Shown: positions 1-9,526 of the stretch, one piece after another
Position numbering within the stretch: position 1 is the stretch's first letter
Layout: every line of letters begins with the position of its first letter
Source of the DNA: an uncultured Clostridia bacterium
Lineage (GTDB): Bacteria; Bacillota; Clostridia; TANB77; CAG-508
Length of the DNA: 40,676 nt
Direction: 5' to 3'
NCBI GenBank assembly: GCA_944390535.1
Contig: CALXQV010000038.1
Span: forward strand, 1 to 40,676
Program-made: the position numbers and the translations under genes
The notes under the pieces: model-generated
The model's input: only the letters and a program-made list of their open reading frames with translations
Told to the model about the DNA's origin: nothing
Database searches by the model: none

Positions 1-857
1 TTCCTTTTAATTTGCCCTTTATCCTTTTATTATTATAATACTCTATATATTCTATTATATCTTTTTCTAACTCTTCTATTGTTTTATATTCTTTCATATA
101 AAATAATTCTGATTTTAATAATCCAAAAAAGTTTTCTGCTAATGAATCATCTAAACAATTTCCTTTTCTAGACATACTTTGTCTAATTCCTTTTTCTTTT
201 AATAAATACTGATATTGTTTCATTTGATATTGCCATCCTTGGTCTGAATGCAATATTAAATTGGTATTATCTGGTATCTTACCAAATGCTTTTTCTAACA
301 TATCTATTACTTGTGCAAATACTGGGTGTCTAGATAAGTTAAAGCTAATTACTTCTCCATTAAATAAATCTACTATTGGTGACAGATAAAGCTTTTCGTT
401 ATGCACTTTAAATTCTGTTACATCTGTAACCCATTTTTGATTTGGTTTTTCTGCTTCAAATTCTCTATTTAATAAATTATCACATATTTTCCCTACTTCA
501 CCTTTATATGATTTATATCTTTGTACTCTTACAAAACATTGTAATCTTAATTCTTTCATGAGTTTTGAAACTGTTTTATGATTGATACTGAATCCTCTAT
601 TATGAAGTTCCATAGTCATTCTTCTATATCCATATCTTCCTTTATTTTCGTGATAAATGGCTGTAATTTCTTCTTTTACTTCTTTATATTTATTGGGTTC
701 TTTCATTCTATCTAATTCATAGTAAAATGTACTTCTTGTTACTTCTGCATATTTTAACAAAGCCTCTAATTTGAATTCATGCCGTAATTCATCTATTACT
801 ATTACTTTTTCGGATGTTTTGGCTTTGTTCTTTCCTGAACTAAGGCTTGCAATTTTT
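1..857 (-). CDS. IS150-type transposase orfB (DDE integrase), 3' end cut by window edge
   Basis: Catalytic subunit of an IS3-family transposase, expected to be made as an OrfAB fusion by -1 frameshifting. Translating the minus strand gives an uninterrupted frame through the catalytic triad: first Asp in WVTDVTEF, second Asp in LHSDQGWQYQ, Glu in LAENFFGLLKSE. The frame continues through YYNNKRIKGKLKG to the edge. There is no clear ATG. The frame overlaps the end of orfA, and a run of seven A (plus-strand T7 at 853-859) inside orfA is a plausible A_AAA_AAA slippery site leading into this frame. No lesion is visible in orfB, but it depends on the broken orfA for expression. Confidence 0.85.
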
Positions 858-1315
858 TTAAGTACGCATTTTCCATTCTAAGTCTTTGAACTTCTTCAAT
901 TAGATCTTCTTCATTTTCTTTAGATAATTTCTTTTTTCTTGGTTTAGAACTCATATTTTTATTTCTACCTCGTCGCTCTTTATATAGAGCTTGTGGTCCT
1001 TCCTCGTAATATATACGTTCCCATCTAGTTGCTTGGTCTACACTTCCTAAATTAAAATGTATAGCTGTTTCTTGAGCAGATAAATGGTTTGTATGCGCAT
1101 ATATTCTATCACATTCTGTTTAAATTCTCCACTATAAGATGATTTTAGATTTTTTAATAATCCCTTTTCTCCATGTTTACTATATTTTTTATCCATTTTT
1201 TTACGGTTGTCATAGATGGAATGTTAAATTTATTTGCAACACATCGATATCCACAATGTTGTTCATTATAATATTTGACTACTTCTAATTTTAATTTATT
1301 TGAATATTTAGACAT
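802..1315 (-). pseudogene. IS150-type orfA, two frameshifts
   Basis: DNA-binding subunit with two helix-turn-helix segments and a C-terminal leucine-zipper-like segment. It starts at ATG 1315 after AAGGAGGG and reads MSKYSNKLKLEVVKYY. The frame is lost at a run of six A (plus-strand T6, 1185-1190), where seven would be needed to continue into KKYSKHGEKGLL. It is lost again near 1091-1100, after NVIEYM, before HTNHLSAQETAIHFNLG. The last segment contains EEVQRLRMENAYLKK and ends with a stop at 802-804. With three frames needed, no full OrfA or OrfAB can be made unless these are sequencing errors. The first lesion is in a homopolymer, so an assembly error is possible there; the second is not. 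Confidence 0.75.
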
Positions 1316-1427
1316 AAAATGAACCCTCCTTATTAAACTTTTTTGTCTAATAATTTGGGTTCACTTTAATTTTTTTAGGACACCCTCTTTGTTACGGTTA
1401 GTATTATTTTTATAACCTATTTAAGTA

Positions 1428-4400
1428 TTATTCTATCGGAACAAGTCCTGTGACTAAATCAATTAAATTTTCATAATTATCTACTACGTCATATTTAACT
1501 GATCCATTACTTATTGCTTTAAAATGTTTTTTAGCACATGCAATTTTTCCTTGTTCTGAACTTTTCAGTTGTGTTGTTTGCATACTACCCTTAGTTTCTG
1601 CAATAAAATGAATATATTTTATATCTTTATTGTCAAAGACTAATGCCCAGTCAGGATTATAATTTCCAAAAGGTGTTCTTATTTTAAATCCACTTGGAAG
1701 TTTTGCATATATTGTAACTTCTCCTTGTTCCAATTTTCTAGCAAATTCCATCTCCACTGCAGAATCTGTTACTACATAGTCATAAATATGTTTCTTAACC
1801 TCAAGTGCGTTGACTCCTAGTTTTCCTTTTACACTATTTTTTGTAAATATTTCATTACTAAATTTATCTTCGGTTTTATTATATGTAATTCCATCAATTA
1901 TGGTTGTCGCCTTTTCATCATTTATCAAATTTGATGCTTTTCTTATAAATTCTTCAGGATTATACTTAAATTGTTCAAATACATCTTGTCTTATATTTTT
2001 TAATATTTCAATAATCGTATGTCTTGTTAATCCTGTATCTTTTGCTATACTACCTATTAAGTCGTATTTTGTAGTTACTGGTGTAAAATTATCATATACT
2101 GTATTTCTAACTTTTTTAACTACCATAGAATCTTCAGCTTTTAGTTGGCTTAGACTCATTGTATTTCTTTGTTCTCCTTCAGTTACTTTTACTCTCATTT
2201 TACTTATGATTAGTTTGTCATTTAATGATTTTATAGACTTTTCTATAAGTTCGTTAGAATCAAAGTCAACTTTATAAATAGATTTTACATTTATTTTATT
2301 CCATAAATCTTGAAATTCTTTTTTATAGAAATTATCATTTAATTTTAGATTATTAATATTGTTTTTGTTAGCGTTTTCTATTTCAATTTTTGTTTCTGTA
2401 AATAGTGATGTTATCAGTTTTGTATATTCTTCTATATAATCTTGCATTACTTCAGGAATACTTATTGCATTATTAGCAATATCTTCTTTTAATTTATGTG
2501 TAATATTATCATTTTCATCAATATAATCATTCTTAATAAAATCTCTATAAATTTTATTTACTATTGTTTCGTCTATTGGTAATGATTTTCCATCTTTATT
2601 TACCAATTCTCTATCAATAAATATTTTTTGTTCAAATTTATCAAATGATTTTCTTGATAAGCTTGCAGATATTTCGCTTTGCAATGCTTTCGCAAATGAA
2701 TCATAGCTTTCGCTTGCTATAATTGTAAGATTATTAATATTAAAGAAATCATCTTCAAGTTCTCTATAATCCATTCTATCCCCATTACTATTAACACAAA
2801 TACGAAGACCTCTACCTATTTCTTGTCTTTTACTTATCTCAGAGTTATTATTCTTTAAAGTACATATTTGGAAAATATTTGGGTTATCCCAACCTTCTCT
2901 TAATGCTGAATGAGAAAATATAAATCTTACAGGCTCTGATAATGATAATAGTCTTTCTTTATCTTTCATAATTAAATCGTAAGCATCCTCATCTGAACTT
3001 GTTCCTTCTTTTTTATCATCAATTTTTGAATCAATAAATATTTGCTCATCTTCTGCTAAACCTTTTGATGCTTTTTTGTCTATTGAAAAATAACCACTAT
3101 GTACTTTCTTTCCGTTTAATGAATCTAAATACTTTCTATAATCTTCATCTATAAATTTATAAAATTCATTATATATGTTATTATATTCTTCCTCGAATAT
3201 TTTTGCATATTCACCTTTTTTATCGTCTTTATTATAATCTTTATATAATTTTACTTTATCTATAAAAAATAGCGACAATACTTTTATACCTTTTTTATAA
3301 TATTCTTTTTCTTTTTCAAAATGTGATCTTATTGTTTCTCTTATTTGAATTCTAGCCATATAATCTTCTTTAACACCAATTATCTGACCAGTTGTTATCT
3401 CTTTTCCATTAGTAAATTTAACTATATCATAAGACATATTTTGAGCATTTATTTCGCTTATGACATATCCTCTATATTCTTCTAGTTCACCTGACAATTC
3501 AAATAGATTTGCCCCAACACTAAACTTTTTAGTTTTCTTTATAACTCCTGTAGACGATTTGGTTTCGATTTCAATATATGCAACAGGATCTGATTTACTT
3601 ATTTCGACTCTATCTAAATATAAGTATGTATCTTCTGACTTATTGTGTAATAGTTCTATTCCTTTTACGTTTATTTTCTTAACAAGTTTTTGATTATAAG
3701 CATCTACTGCATCAAGCCTATACACCATATTATATTTAAATTTTTCTTTATGAGTAGCAGAATAACGAATTATAAATAATGGATTGAACTCTTTAAGCAT
3801 TTCTTCTGTTTTCCCCATTTTTTGTGGTTCGTCTATAATAAGTATTGGATTAGTTGCTTTTAATACGTCTATTGGTTTTCTAGATTGTAGCTCATCAAGT
3901 TTTTCGTATATTCTTCTATTATTCTTAGATTTAGTATTAAATGCTTGATAATTCATTATCATAACTTGTATGCTATTATCTTCTGCGAAGTTATTTATAT
4001 TTGCTATATTTGAAGAATTATTTGAATTATATACAAAAAATCTTATTTTCTTTTTGTATAATTCTTGAAAATGTTCCTCTGTTACTTGAAAAGATTTTAA
4101 AACTCCCTCTCTTATTGCAATGCTTGGAACAATAACGATAAACTTACTCCACCCATAGGCTTTATTCAACTCATACATTGTTTTTATATATGTATATGTT
4201 TTTCCAGTACCAGTTTCCATTTCTACAGAATAATTTTCAAATCCTTGGTTATCTGTATAATCTAAGTTATTTTGCTTTTGAACGGCTCTTATATTTTTTC
4301 TTAATTCTTCTGTTGTAAGAAAAATTTTGTTGTTTCCAAAAGAAATAATATCTTCAACAGAATTTTGATTCCAGTTTGTTAAATCTACTTTCTTTTTTCT

Positions 4401-4508
4401 TCTTCCGATTAAGTCATGTCTAGTTCCTTTTGGTTGTCCTTCAAAGCATTTTACAATAGATAATGAAGCATCTTCTTGATATTGTTGCTTTTTAAATTTT
4501 AACTTCAT
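1428..4508 (-). CDS. res: Type III restriction enzyme, Res subunit
   Basis: ATP-dependent helicase/endonuclease subunit of a type III restriction-modification system; with Mod it cleaves DNA that carries unmodified head-to-head sites. At 1026 aa it is normal for the family. Walker A GTGKT is at residues 100-104. The family-typical Walker B variant IIDEPQ lies near 225, and motifs V/VI appear as SALREGWDNPN and EIGRGLRI. Near the C terminus, PDWALVF followed by HFIAETKG gives the PD-(D/E)xK nuclease signature. It lies 13 nt downstream of mod, so the two are translated from one transcript. The reading frame is intact. Confidence 0.95.
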   Translation of the reverse strand: MKLKFKKQQYQEDASLSIVKCFEGQPKGTRHDLIGRRKKKVDLTNWNQNSVEDIISFGNNKIFLTTEELRKNIRAVQKQNNLDYTDNQGFENYSVEMETGTGKTYTYIKTMYELNKAYGWSKFIVIVPSIAIREGVLKSFQVTEEHFQELYKKKIRFFVYNSNNSSNIANINNFAEDNSIQVMIMNYQAFNTKSKNNRRIYEKLDELQSRKPIDVLKATNPILIIDEPQKMGKTEEMLKEFNPLFIIRYSATHKEKFKYNMVYRLDAVDAYNQKLVKKINVKGIELLHNKSEDTYLYLDRVEISKSDPVAYIEIETKSSTGVIKKTKKFSVGANLFELSGELEEYRGYVISEINAQNMSYDIVKFTNGKEITTGQIIGVKEDYMARIQIRETIRSHFEKEKEYYKKGIKVLSLFFIDKVKLYKDYNKDDKKGEYAKIFEEEYNNIYNEFYKFIDEDYRKYLDSLNGKKVHSGYFSIDKKASKGLAEDEQIFIDSKIDDKKEGTSSDEDAYDLIMKDKERLLSLSEPVRFIFSHSALREGWDNPNIFQICTLKNNNSEISKRQEIGRGLRICVNSNGDRMDYRELEDDFFNINNLTIIASESYDSFAKALQSEISASLSRKSFDKFEQKIFIDRELVNKDGKSLPIDETIVNKIYRDFIKNDYIDENDNITHKLKEDIANNAISIPEVMQDYIEEYTKLITSLFTETKIEIENANKNNINNLKLNDNFYKKEFQDLWNKINVKSIYKVDFDSNELIEKSIKSLNDKLIISKMRVKVTEGEQRNTMSLSQLKAEDSMVVKKVRNTVYDNFTPVTTKYDLIGSIAKDTGLTRHTIIEILKNIRQDVFEQFKYNPEEFIRKASNLINDEKATTIIDGITYNKTEDKFSNEIFTKNSVKGKLGVNALEVKKHIYDYVVTDSAVEMEFARKLEQGEVTIYAKLPSGFKIRTPFGNYNPDWALVFDNKDIKYIHFIAETKGSMQTTQLKSSEQGKIACAKKHFKAISNGSVKYDVVDNYENLIDLVTGLVPIE

Positions 4509-4521
4509 TTATTATCTCTCC

Positions 4522-6477
4522 CTAAATTATATTTATTTCTGTATCATTTGATAGTTTTCTAATTCTTTCAAAAATATTTATTTTATCACTATCAGTTTTA
4601 AATGAACTTTCTTTGCATACTATCTTTAAAGGATTACATTTACATATTTCATCTATTATATTTATATCTATTGTGTCATCGAAACAAGCCACTAATGCAT
4701 TATTTTCTACAAAATAAACATGATTGTTTTTTATTTTTCTTTCTTCTATTGATAAATCTAATGTCAAACCTAAATCTAATATAACTTGTGTTAATAAATC
4801 TTCTGCTGTTCTATCTTCTTTTATATTAGATTCAAACATATTTAATTGTGATTGTTGTAAATCTGTTGGTGTATAATATACATCTTTCATATTTGATGAA
4901 TCTACTTTATATACTCTAAATCCATAATCTATATTAGCATTTGTTTCTTTTTTAATTTTCTTTCCTGCTTGTCTGATTCTTTCTTCACCTATATCACATA
5001 AACTTTTATATCCTTTTTTATATGCATCATGCTTTTTACTAATTTTATCAGCCACTTGTATCATAATATATTTTCTATCTAATCCGTCTTCTGCATTCAA
5101 TTGCATAACTGCATGTGCAGTTGTTGCACTTCCACTAAAAAAATCCATTACAATCATATCTTTATTGTTATACACACTTTTTATTATTCTTTTTATTAAC
5201 ATTAAAGGTTTTTGTCCGTTTTCATAAATTGTTACATCTGTTTCCTTATTTAAGTTAATTGTAGATATATCCATCCATATATCTCCTAGATACTCTTCTA
5301 TGTATTTATCTAGAAATAGCATTTCTTTATCATCCCATTTAATAATTTCATTTCCATCTTCATTTATTAGCTTACATACTTGTGGTGCATTAGGATTCTT
5401 TTCTAGATACTTCGTTATTGTTCTGCTATTTGTTCTATATATCATTCTATCAGCATTTTCTATTTTCCATTTATTTATATCATTATCATTAATTTCAATA
5501 TTATTTAATTTAAAATATTCTTTTAATGACAGGATCTTCCATTTTTCAGGTTCTATACTCTTATCTTCTATAATATTAGAGTAATATTTCAAATAATTTG
5601 CTAAATCATTTTCTGTTTTTTTATGTTTTTCAATAATTAAATTTGCAAAATCACTATTTTTTGAATAGATTAATAAAGATTCCTTTAATTTAGGATATTT
5701 CGTTAAGGTTCTCATCTTTACTCCAGATAATTCACTCATTTTTATTGAAATACAATTTATGAAATTTCTTTCTCCAAATATTTCATCACATATTTTTTTT
5801 AAATTAAACAATTCGTTGTCATCAATTGATATGAAGATAATTCCATCTCTAGAAAGTAAATTTCTAGCAATTTTCAATCTACTATATATCATATTAAGCC
5901 AATTGCTATGATATTTTCCAAAATTTGATGAATTTGATACTAATAAATTTCCATTACTATCAATTTCTCCTGAATCTTTTAATTCTTCATCTAGTGTTTT
6001 ATTATAATTATCATTGTAAATAAAATCATTACCAGTATTATATGGGGGATCAATATATATACATTTTATTTTATTAAGATATGATTCTTGTAGAATTTTT
6101 AAAACTTCTAAATTATCTCCCTCAATATAAATATTCTTTGTATTATCAAAATCAATTGACTTTTCTCTTACTGCTCTTAATGTTTTATTACATGGAGTAT
6201 TAGCATTTAATATTGCTTCTTTTTTTCCAGGCCATGTTAACTGATATCGTTCTTTGTTTCCTTCAACTATGTCTTTAGAAAGTTCTTGTTTTAGCATATC
6301 ATAATCTATTTTAAACCCTTCTTCTGTTTCAGTTACACAATTAGGAAATAAATTACCAATTTTTTCTATATTTTCATTAACGATATCTTTTCCTTTTAAT
6401 TTTAATTTTTTAGTAGATGATACTATGTTTGTGTATACATCCTCAAGGTTTTGCTCTTCTTTTAAATAATCACTCAT
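4522..6477 (-). CDS. mod: Type III restriction-modification methyltransferase, Mod subunit
   Basis: Site-specific adenine methyltransferase that also gives the recognition specificity of the type III complex. At 651 aa, the catalytic motif IV DPPYNTGND (Asp143) comes before the AdoMet-binding motif I DFFSGSATTAHAV (near 447). This order defines the beta class used by type III Mod proteins. The region between them is the target recognition domain and is the part expected to vary between strains. The C-terminal part (about 500-651) is a conserved Mod tail. The start is supported by an AAGGAAGAAAAA stretch just upstream. First gene of the mod-res operon; the frame is intact, so the system is probably active. 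The recognition sequence cannot be read from the protein. Confidence 0.94.
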   Translation of the reverse strand: MSDYLKEEQNLEDVYTNIVSSTKKLKLKGKDIVNENIEKIGNLFPNCVTETEEGFKIDYDMLKQELSKDIVEGNKERYQLTWPGKKEAILNANTPCNKTLRAVREKSIDFDNTKNIYIEGDNLEVLKILQESYLNKIKCIYIDPPYNTGNDFIYNDNYNKTLDEELKDSGEIDSNGNLLVSNSSNFGKYHSNWLNMIYSRLKIARNLLSRDGIIFISIDDNELFNLKKICDEIFGERNFINCISIKMSELSGVKMRTLTKYPKLKESLLIYSKNSDFANLIIEKHKKTENDLANYLKYYSNIIEDKSIEPEKWKILSLKEYFKLNNIEINDNDINKWKIENADRMIYRTNSRTITKYLEKNPNAPQVCKLINEDGNEIIKWDDKEMLFLDKYIEEYLGDIWMDISTINLNKETDVTIYENGQKPLMLIKRIIKSVYNNKDMIVMDFFSGSATTAHAVMQLNAEDGLDRKYIMIQVADKISKKHDAYKKGYKSLCDIGEERIRQAGKKIKKETNANIDYGFRVYKVDSSNMKDVYYTPTDLQQSQLNMFESNIKEDRTAEDLLTQVILDLGLTLDLSIEERKIKNNHVYFVENNALVACFDDTIDINIIDEICKCNPLKIVCKESSFKTDSDKINIFERIRKLSNDTEINII

Positions 6478-6501
6478 ATTTTTTCTTCCTTTTCTTTTTT
6501 A

Positions 6502-6659
6502 TTATTTTATTATTTTTTCTACTTGTTTCCCAAGCTCTAATATTTGTTTATTTAATTCTACTTTTTTATTAAATTGCTTTTCTGCTTTCATTTTGTTTTC
6601 GAGTTTATTTATTTCAGGTTGTCACCTAATTTTTCCATTTTATTATCTAATACTTTCAT
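6502..6659 (-). pseudogene. Small lysine/glutamate-rich coiled-coil ORF upstream of mod, frameshifted
   Basis: Two short minus-strand frames abut. MKVLDNKMEKLGDNLK starts at 6659 and stops at 6609. A frame offset by one base then reads EINKLENKMKAEKQF and ends ELGKQVEKIIK at 6502. Joined, they give one continuous charged amphipathic helix of about 52 residues, which suggests a single small gene with a one-base lesion. It ends 24 nt before mod and could be the first gene of the operon. If the shift is real, a 29-residue protein starting at 6591 could still be made. No known family is recognised and coding status is uncertain. Confidence 0.35.
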
Positions 6660-6956
6660 ACAACTATATTTCCTATATTTCTTTTTCCTATATTTTATAT
6701 CACATTTTACTTGTTTGAACAACTTTTTTTTAACAAAATTCTGCTATTTTGTAATATTTTGTGATGTTGTGCCTATTTTTTACTAGATTTTTAATTTTTT
6801 AGAATTTTGTAAAGCGTATAAATTAATTATAATAGGAAAACTTAAAATATATTGTGAATTCATAATCTTTATAATAAAATAGAAGTATTAAAAAAATATA
6901 TATACATTTTATCATATAAATAAATGTAAAAAGAATTTATAAAAATAGGGGGAAAT
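6660..6956. other. AT-rich divergent intergenic region
   Basis: This region separates the minus-strand restriction operon from the plus-strand gene at 6957. It is nearly all A/T and probably holds the divergent promoters, with several TATAAT-like hexamers near 6815-6835. No ORF, strong hairpin or repeat stands out. The plus-strand ribosome site is AGGGGGAAA just before 6957. Confidence 0.4.
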
Positions 6957-7947
6957 ATGAATAAAAAAGTTTATGAAAATAAAATATATAAACTAACACA
7001 AGAAATCTTAGACGATGTAATACTAATAGACATAAAAAAGCAAAGACGAGGAAAAATAAAGGAGCAATTACAATCAAATATAAAAGAACAAATAAAGAAA
7101 AACTTAGAAGCAGAGTTAGAATATATATCTTCAGATGAGAAAATAAAAGAACTAATACAGTATAACCATTCTGAAAATTTTTTAATAAACATTCCACAAA
7201 ATGAAAAAATAGTATTGGCAATGGGAATTAATCCAGGTGGTGGATCTGAAATTATAAGGAATCTTGAGGAAACAAAAGATGCAATATTATTTATCAATGA
7301 TACTTACCTAAAAAAAGAAGAAAAAAACAGTTTAAGAATCTTTAATAATTATTACATTTTCACACATGGATATCATAAAGCAAATTATGAAATTTTTAAA
7401 AAAATTCATGCAAGAGCACACTGGGCACAAGATGGATATTTATCTCGTGATGAAATCTATAAAATGGTTAAAAATTCCGCCCAATATAACAATATAAACT
7501 TAGAAAATTTAGATATAAAAAAAATAAATGAAACAATTGAACATATGCAAAAAAAGGAGAAACAAAAACATGATGGTCCTTATGTCATGTTTCGGGGATT
7601 TAATTTGGTATAGTGATGGAACACAAGAAAATGTAAAAAAAGCTCTAAAAATGGAAAAAAATTATTTTTATGGAAACATAAGAAAAATCATAGAACTTAA
7701 TATCGAATACTATCATCCAAAACTAATTGTTGTTACAAATGCATCTGCATCAAAATTAATTGAAAGAGCAATATCAACTGAAAAATCAAATCAAAATAGA
7801 GAATATGCAGATGTTTTATACCATAAAAATGTTCCAATCATATTATCTGGAATGGTTTCTGGAAGGAGAAGTATGGATAGTTATTCAAGAGCAAGATTAG
7901 AAGATAGAATCAAAGAAATTTATAATAAAGTAGAAAATGATAAATAA
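6957..7947 (+). pseudogene. Putative uracil-DNA-glycosylase-fold protein, split by a frameshift
   Basis: Two overlapping plus-strand frames make one gene. The first (6957-7613) reads MNKKVYENKIYKL... and contains VLAMGINPGGGSE, resembling the GINPG active-site loop of MUG/TDG-like uracil-DNA glycosylases. Near 7580, after KHDGPY, the frame runs out as VMFRGFNLV-stop, while the next frame continues SCFGDLIWYSDGTQENV to 7947. The second half contains a core strand KLIVVTNAS and an SGMVSGRRSMDSYSRARL segment in the position of the second glycosylase motif. The combined length is about 330 aa, long for this fold because of a helical N-terminal region. Family assignment rests on motif resemblance only. 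It lies beside the type III system, divergently oriented, and may have been a defence or phage-derived accessory gene. Confidence 0.45.
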
Positions 7948-7975
7948 AAAGAAAACAATTGATTCAAAAAATATA

Positions 7976-8335
7976 TTAAAAGACTTGTTTTACATGACGA
8001 ATATGAGGATTACTATTGCTAATAAAAATTTCAATCACATCTACACGAACAAAAAGATGATGAATATGATGTTTATATAAATAATATTGACAAGCTTTAA
8101 ATAAATGCTTTTGTTTCACTTTATCAACAGCATCAATGGGAGAACCATATTTAAAGCTTGTTCTAGTTTTTACTTCAATAAAAACCAATTCATCTTTATC
8201 GGTATCCTTTGCAATAATATCAATTTCCCCTTGATGACAAGAAAAGTTTCGTTCAATAATGATATAATTTAACTTTTTCAAATATTCACAAGCCAAATCT
8301 TCACCATATTGACCAGTCACTTGTTTAAAATACAT
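7976..8335 (-). CDS. yraN: YraN/UPF0102 family putative endonuclease
   Basis: Small (119 aa) nuclease-fold protein of the YraN family, of unsettled role but repeatedly found beside dprA and comM. The family signature is complete: GQYGEDLACEYLKKLNY, then ERNFSCHQGEIDIIAKD, then LVFIEVKTRTS, giving the E-x-D...ExK catalytic arrangement of restriction-like nucleases. The end of dprA overlaps its start by 19 nt, so translation is probably coupled. It is intact, unlike its upstream neighbour. Confidence 0.9.
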   Translation of the reverse strand: MYFKQVTGQYGEDLACEYLKKLNYIIIERNFSCHQGEIDIIAKDTDKDELVFIEVKTRTSFKYGSPIDAVDKVKQKHLFKACQYYLYKHHIHHLFVRVDVIEIFISNSNPHIRHVKQVF

Positions 8336-9385
8336 ATATAACCACCTGCTACTTTCTTAATATAACCTTTTAATTCTAATAAAAATAAATCATTAGAAAT
8401 TCGGGAAATCGGTTTAGAAGTCTTTTTGCAAAGTTCATTCATAGATATAGGATCAAGAGATATCAAATCATAGAGATATGCTAATTTGCTATCTTTTAAT
8501 ATTTTCTTTTCTAAATTGTTGGAGTGAAGATGCTGAATAATAGATGTATTATGAGAATGAATTTGTAAGCCTGCATTTGAAGAAACAGATGTAGAACCAT
8601 TTGCGGAAATATTAGAAGAAATATTTGTAGAAACAGAAGAGGCAGAATCATTTTTAACAGGGTTAAAGATATCATAATCACTATATAAAGAATTTAAATC
8701 TAATCGTTGAATGGTATTCAAATTTTTTGATAACTTTTTCAAAGTGTTTAATTCTTTTAAAATATCTTCTGTATTTGTAACTAAAATGGCACCTTTTTTA
8801 ATGAGTGCATTTGTTCCTAATCCATGAGAGTTCCAGATTTCATGTGGCAGAGCAAAAACTTTCCTATCTTGTAAAATGGCTAATTTGGCAGTAACACTTG
8901 TACCACTTCTATGTACTGCTTCGATGACAAGAACTCCTAGAGATAATCCACTAATGATACGATTTCTTTCCAAAAAGTATTGAGACTGACATTTTGTATC
9001 AGGAGAATATTCACTAATGATTAGTCCATGATGATCTAAAATTTTTTTATACAAATCTATATTTTCTGGGGGAAAAATATGGTTAAACCCGTTTCCTAAA
9101 ACAGCAATTGTTTTTCCAATTTGATTATAAGAGTATAAATGTGCAATAGTATCAATTCCGTTTAGCTAATCCGCTCACAATAGTAATACCCAATTGAGAT
9201 AATTCATAAGAAAACTTTTGAGCAAGAAGTCTACCATTTTTCGTACAATTACGTGAGCCAATAATAGCAACAATAGGGTTATTAAATAAATCTAAATTAC
9301 CTTCTAAATACAAAGTTTGTGGTGGATGAGGAATTTTTTTTAATTGTTTAGGGTACAATTTATGGTCTATTTGAATTCTTTTTAT
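8317..9385 (-). pseudogene. dprA: DNA-processing protein DprA, frameshifted and lacking a normal start
   Basis: DprA binds incoming single-stranded DNA and loads RecA in natural transformation. The Rossmann-like core is recognisable: YPKQLKKIPHPPQTLYLEGN, IVAIIGSRNCTKNGR, IVSGLAK, GNGFNHIFPPEN, SEYSPDT, RNRIISGLS, VIEAVHRSGTS and ALPHEIWN, with a winged-helix tail near 8320-8480. There are two lesions. Near 9163 an extra base breaks the hallmark SGLAxGIDT motif: the frame reads SGLAKRN-stop while the next frame gives IDTIAHLYSYNQ. Also, the natural N terminus (IKRIQIDHKLYP) begins with ATA at 9383-9385, 7 nt from a perfect AGGAG at 9393-9397, where an ATG is expected. A weak in-frame TTG exists at 9358. 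Upstream comM and downstream yraN are intact. Confidence 0.85.
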
Positions 9386-9526
9386 ACAATCACTCCTGTC
9401 TATATAAATGAAGGATTATTTCTTGATATCTTCATTTATCTTTAAATTTTAGTTTTAAATTTATGTTTATACTTATGTTTTAAGATTAATCATATCTTTA
9501 CTATACAATTTTTATTATGCATGTTA

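Larger units (their letters stand above)
1..1382 (-). mobile_element. IS3-family (IS150 group) insertion sequence, incomplete at left edge
   Basis: The minus strand carries orfA (helix-turn-helix) followed by orfB (DDE integrase) in the -1 frame, the layout of IS3-family elements. The element's 5' end is visible on the right: on the minus strand it begins TGTCCT, reads through AAAGTGAACCC and TTATTAGACA, then reaches the orfA ribosome site AAGGAGGG. The plus strand therefore ends ...AGGACA at 1382, the usual CA-3' end. The other end is outside the window, so target duplications cannot be checked. Confidence 0.85.

Noticed and set aside
1810..2277. Plus-strand ORF of 155 aa opposite the res gene
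   Set aside because: It is antisense to a clearly real type III Res gene, consists of low-complexity Ser/Phe/Leu sequence and lacks a ribosome site; shadow ORF.
6574..6786. Plus-strand ORF of 70 aa in the region upstream of mod
   Set aside because: Phe/Leu/Tyr-rich antisense reading of AT-rich DNA with no ribosome site; the minus-strand coiled-coil frames explain the region better.
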